Source: Phytophthora hibernalis
Lineage: Eukaryota > Oomycota > Peronosporomycetes > Peronosporales > Peronosporaceae
Direction: 5' to 3'
Length of the DNA stretch: 64,000 bases
Assembly: GCA_012656075.1 (NCBI GenBank)
Contig: JAAKBF010000224.1
Location: 310,001 to 374,000, forward strand
The translations under genes and the position numbers were made by a program. Each line of letters starts with the position of its first letter. The stretch's first letter is position 1. Below, one piece after another: positions 62,610 through 64,000 of the stretch. The notes under the pieces are model-generated. The model did not search any database, was not told where the DNA came from, and worked only from the letters and a program-made list of their open reading frames with translations.

Positions 62610-64000
62610 TTAGGCTGCCAGGACTACAAAGTCAAACCCATCCAGGGTGTGACCCATTTCAAACTCTGACGGTATCCCAGTATCGTCACCCTCTAGTAAC
62701 TTCGTCGTGAGCACGATATCGTCGGCGATAGCTGTTTTGAACTTTCGCCGGATCCTTTGTTTACGAGCTGTCTTGGACGTCTCAAGCCTTCGTCCAAGCT
62801 TTCGACAGCGGCAACCGGTACTGGCACGCGCGAACACTTCAGAGATACTGAAGGGCTTTGATCCCGTGGGGTTATGGTGAACGCTGCTGTGATCTTCAGA
62901 AAAGGAACATGTCGAAGATAACCCCCGACGAGAGCTACTCGATGACGAACCAAACCGTTCCTGTTGCTGTTCGAGATCGTTATCGAGAGCATCGATCACT
63001 CCAATTGCCACTGATTGTTCCTCCATCTCTAGCGGCTGGCACAGACGAATATTTCCTTCGTCAAAGAAATATTTCAATGAGGTATTCTCAAAGCAGCATG
63101 CATGCTTCTTGTGGTGCAAGAGGCCAGCATCCATGAAAGCATTCCCCAACCTTATCGCTTCACACGGACTGTGCAAGAATTTCATATCCTGCAGACGCGC
63201 AACAATGAGTTCGCCAGTAAAAATGTCGTCAGACGAGCTAATATCGTTGGACAGTTCGGGAAGGAGTTTGGTCGCGAAGACGGAAAGTAGTTCTTCTTGG
63301 ACACTTTCTAGGACTTTCACGATATCCTGAGCTTTTGGACGTAACTGGGCATTAGGCTGCCATGCAGCTTCAATGATTTCCCGAAGACTCAAGTGTAGCT
63401 CTCCATCAGCCTCCGATTTCAATTCTGGCCGCCTGCCCTCCATGACAGAAGCAAAAACCTGCAAGTGATTGTTATGGTGTTCTGGGAACTTCTCGCTTCC
63501 AGGATGAAGTACATCCCACATCGTCATGGCGAGCGAGTAAACGTCAGCGGCTTCGTCATAAGCTGCGAGGCCTGCCTTCCCGTTGATAATCTCTGGAGCC
63601 ATGTAGTCCACTGTGCCTTTCACAGTCATCTTTGGATATGACAACATCATCGACTGAGAATTTGCAAACGCTGCATAGTCAGTTGAGTCTCGAGAAGTGG
63701 CCACGGAAACGGTCTTAAGGGATCGGGCAAGACTGCGCGACTCGCCAAAATCAGTGAGCTTGACAGATCCATGCACGTCAACGAGAAAGTTGTCTGGTTT
63801 AATGTCACGGTGAAGGAACGGAGGCGAAAAGCTGTGCAAATAGGCTACAGCACGAGCAGCGTCCAACATGTAGCACACATTCAACAGCATCTGCTGTCGG
63901 TTGTGACCAGTAGCTGTAAACCGATTTCGCGCGGCGCATGTGACTTCTCCGAGTGTGCCTTGGCACAATTCTGACACCAAGCAAATTGTCGGAGGATATA
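62610..64000 (-). CDS. Protein kinase (TKL-like) with C-terminal DEP-like domain, 5' end outside window
   Basis: The frame is open to the window edge (PPTICLVSELCQGTLGEV is kinase subdomain V), so the ATP-binding lobe lies further right. Visible motifs are LHRDIKPDNFLVD (catalytic loop), LTDFGESRS (Mg-binding DFG), GTVDYMAPEI (activation segment APE), YDEAADVYSLAMTMWDVLHP and RPKAQDIVKVLESV (subdomain XI Arg). From about residue 245 (63,240-63,050) IVARLQDMKFLHSPCEAIRL and FMDAGLLHHKKHACCFENTS resemble a DEP domain, which often binds membranes or partner proteins. A Ser-rich linker follows. The combination is common in oomycete TKL kinases. The gene ends 60 bases from the exportin-4 stop, convergent. 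The 456 visible codons have no frame break. Confidence 0.9.
   Translation of the reverse strand, partial: YPPTICLVSELCQGTLGEVTCAARNRFTATGHNRQQMLLNVCYMLDAARAVAYLHSFSPPFLHRDIKPDNFLVDVHGSVKLTDFGESRSLARSLKTVSVATSRDSTDYAAFANSQSMMLSYPKMTVKGTVDYMAPEIINGKAGLAAYDEAADVYSLAMTMWDVLHPGSEKFPEHHNNHLQVFASVMEGRRPELKSEADGELHLSLREIIEAAWQPNAQLRPKAQDIVKVLESVQEELLSVFATKLLPELSNDISSSDDIFTGELIVARLQDMKFLHSPCEAIRLGNAFMDAGLLHHKKHACCFENTSLKYFFDEGNIRLCQPLEMEEQSVAIGVIDALDNDLEQQQERFGSSSSSSRRGLSSTCSFSEDHSSVHHNPTGSKPFSISEVFARASTGCRCRKLGRRLETSKTARKQRIRRKFKTAIADDIVLTTKLLEGDDTGIPSEFEMGHTLDGFDFVVLAA

Noticed and set aside
1..64000. CRISPR arrays, bacterial operons, ribosome binding sites or riboswitches
   Set aside because: The sequence is eukaryotic, with introns and eukaryotic transposons. 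No regularly spaced repeat-spacer array was seen.

Overview
The window looks like a repeat-rich piece of an oomycete (Phytophthora/Peronosporales-like) nuclear genome. The evidence is the mix of element classes typical of these genomes (DIRS-like tyrosine-recombinase retrotransposons, Cryptons, Ty1/copia, pogo, mariner, Mutator, hAT and Harbinger elements), the short 55-80 bp GT-AG introns, and a TKL-type kinase with a DEP-like domain at the right edge. Only the last 5 kb is ordinary gene space: an exportin-4 gene (58,963-62,550, +) and a convergent protein kinase (62,610 to beyond the window end, -). Everything to the left is a graveyard of nested, mostly broken mobile elements.

Layout. 1-1.85 kb: a Harbinger element with a broken transposase. 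2-4.2 kb: an unrecognised broken gene and a pogo remnant. 4.94-7.12 kb: two different mariner-like elements that abut at one shared TA. 9.84-15.44 kb: a decayed DIRS/Ngaro-like retrotransposon (unknown ORF, Gag, RT-RNase H, tyrosine recombinase) whose terminal sequence recurs inverted at 20.5 kb. 15.5-16.9 kb: a pogo-type transposase with four short introns. 17.3-18.05 kb: a relic of a host FKBP-TPR immunophilin gene. 18.9-25.3 kb: scattered pogo fragments and one deletion derivative with clean TIRs and TA target duplications (24,086-25,265). 27.3-33.8 kb: a minus-strand Ty1/copia element sharing an LTR with a second truncated copy, and interrupted in RNase H by a 1.2 kb SANT-encoding element with a 3-bp target duplication. 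35-36.8 kb: a hAT transposase relic.

The most striking structure is a pair of Crypton (tyrosine-recombinase DNA transposon) copies in inverted orientation, 37,221-40,326 and 55,535-58,617. They bracket 15.2 kb of other elements: a copia element with its own LTRs, a pogo relic, a Mutator-like element with a mariner nested in it, and a second hAT. The 2.3 kb cores of the two copies are almost identical and share the same frame breaks, while their flanks are clearly diverged. The switch from near-identity to divergence falls at a 70-nt tRNA-like sequence. This suggests gene conversion, or site-specific replacement, between the arms.

The exportin-4 frame is interrupted by four single-base changes, all in short homopolymers, so sequencing or assembly errors are as likely as true inactivation. 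Frame breaks elsewhere should be read with that in mind, although breaks shared by both Crypton arms are probably real.
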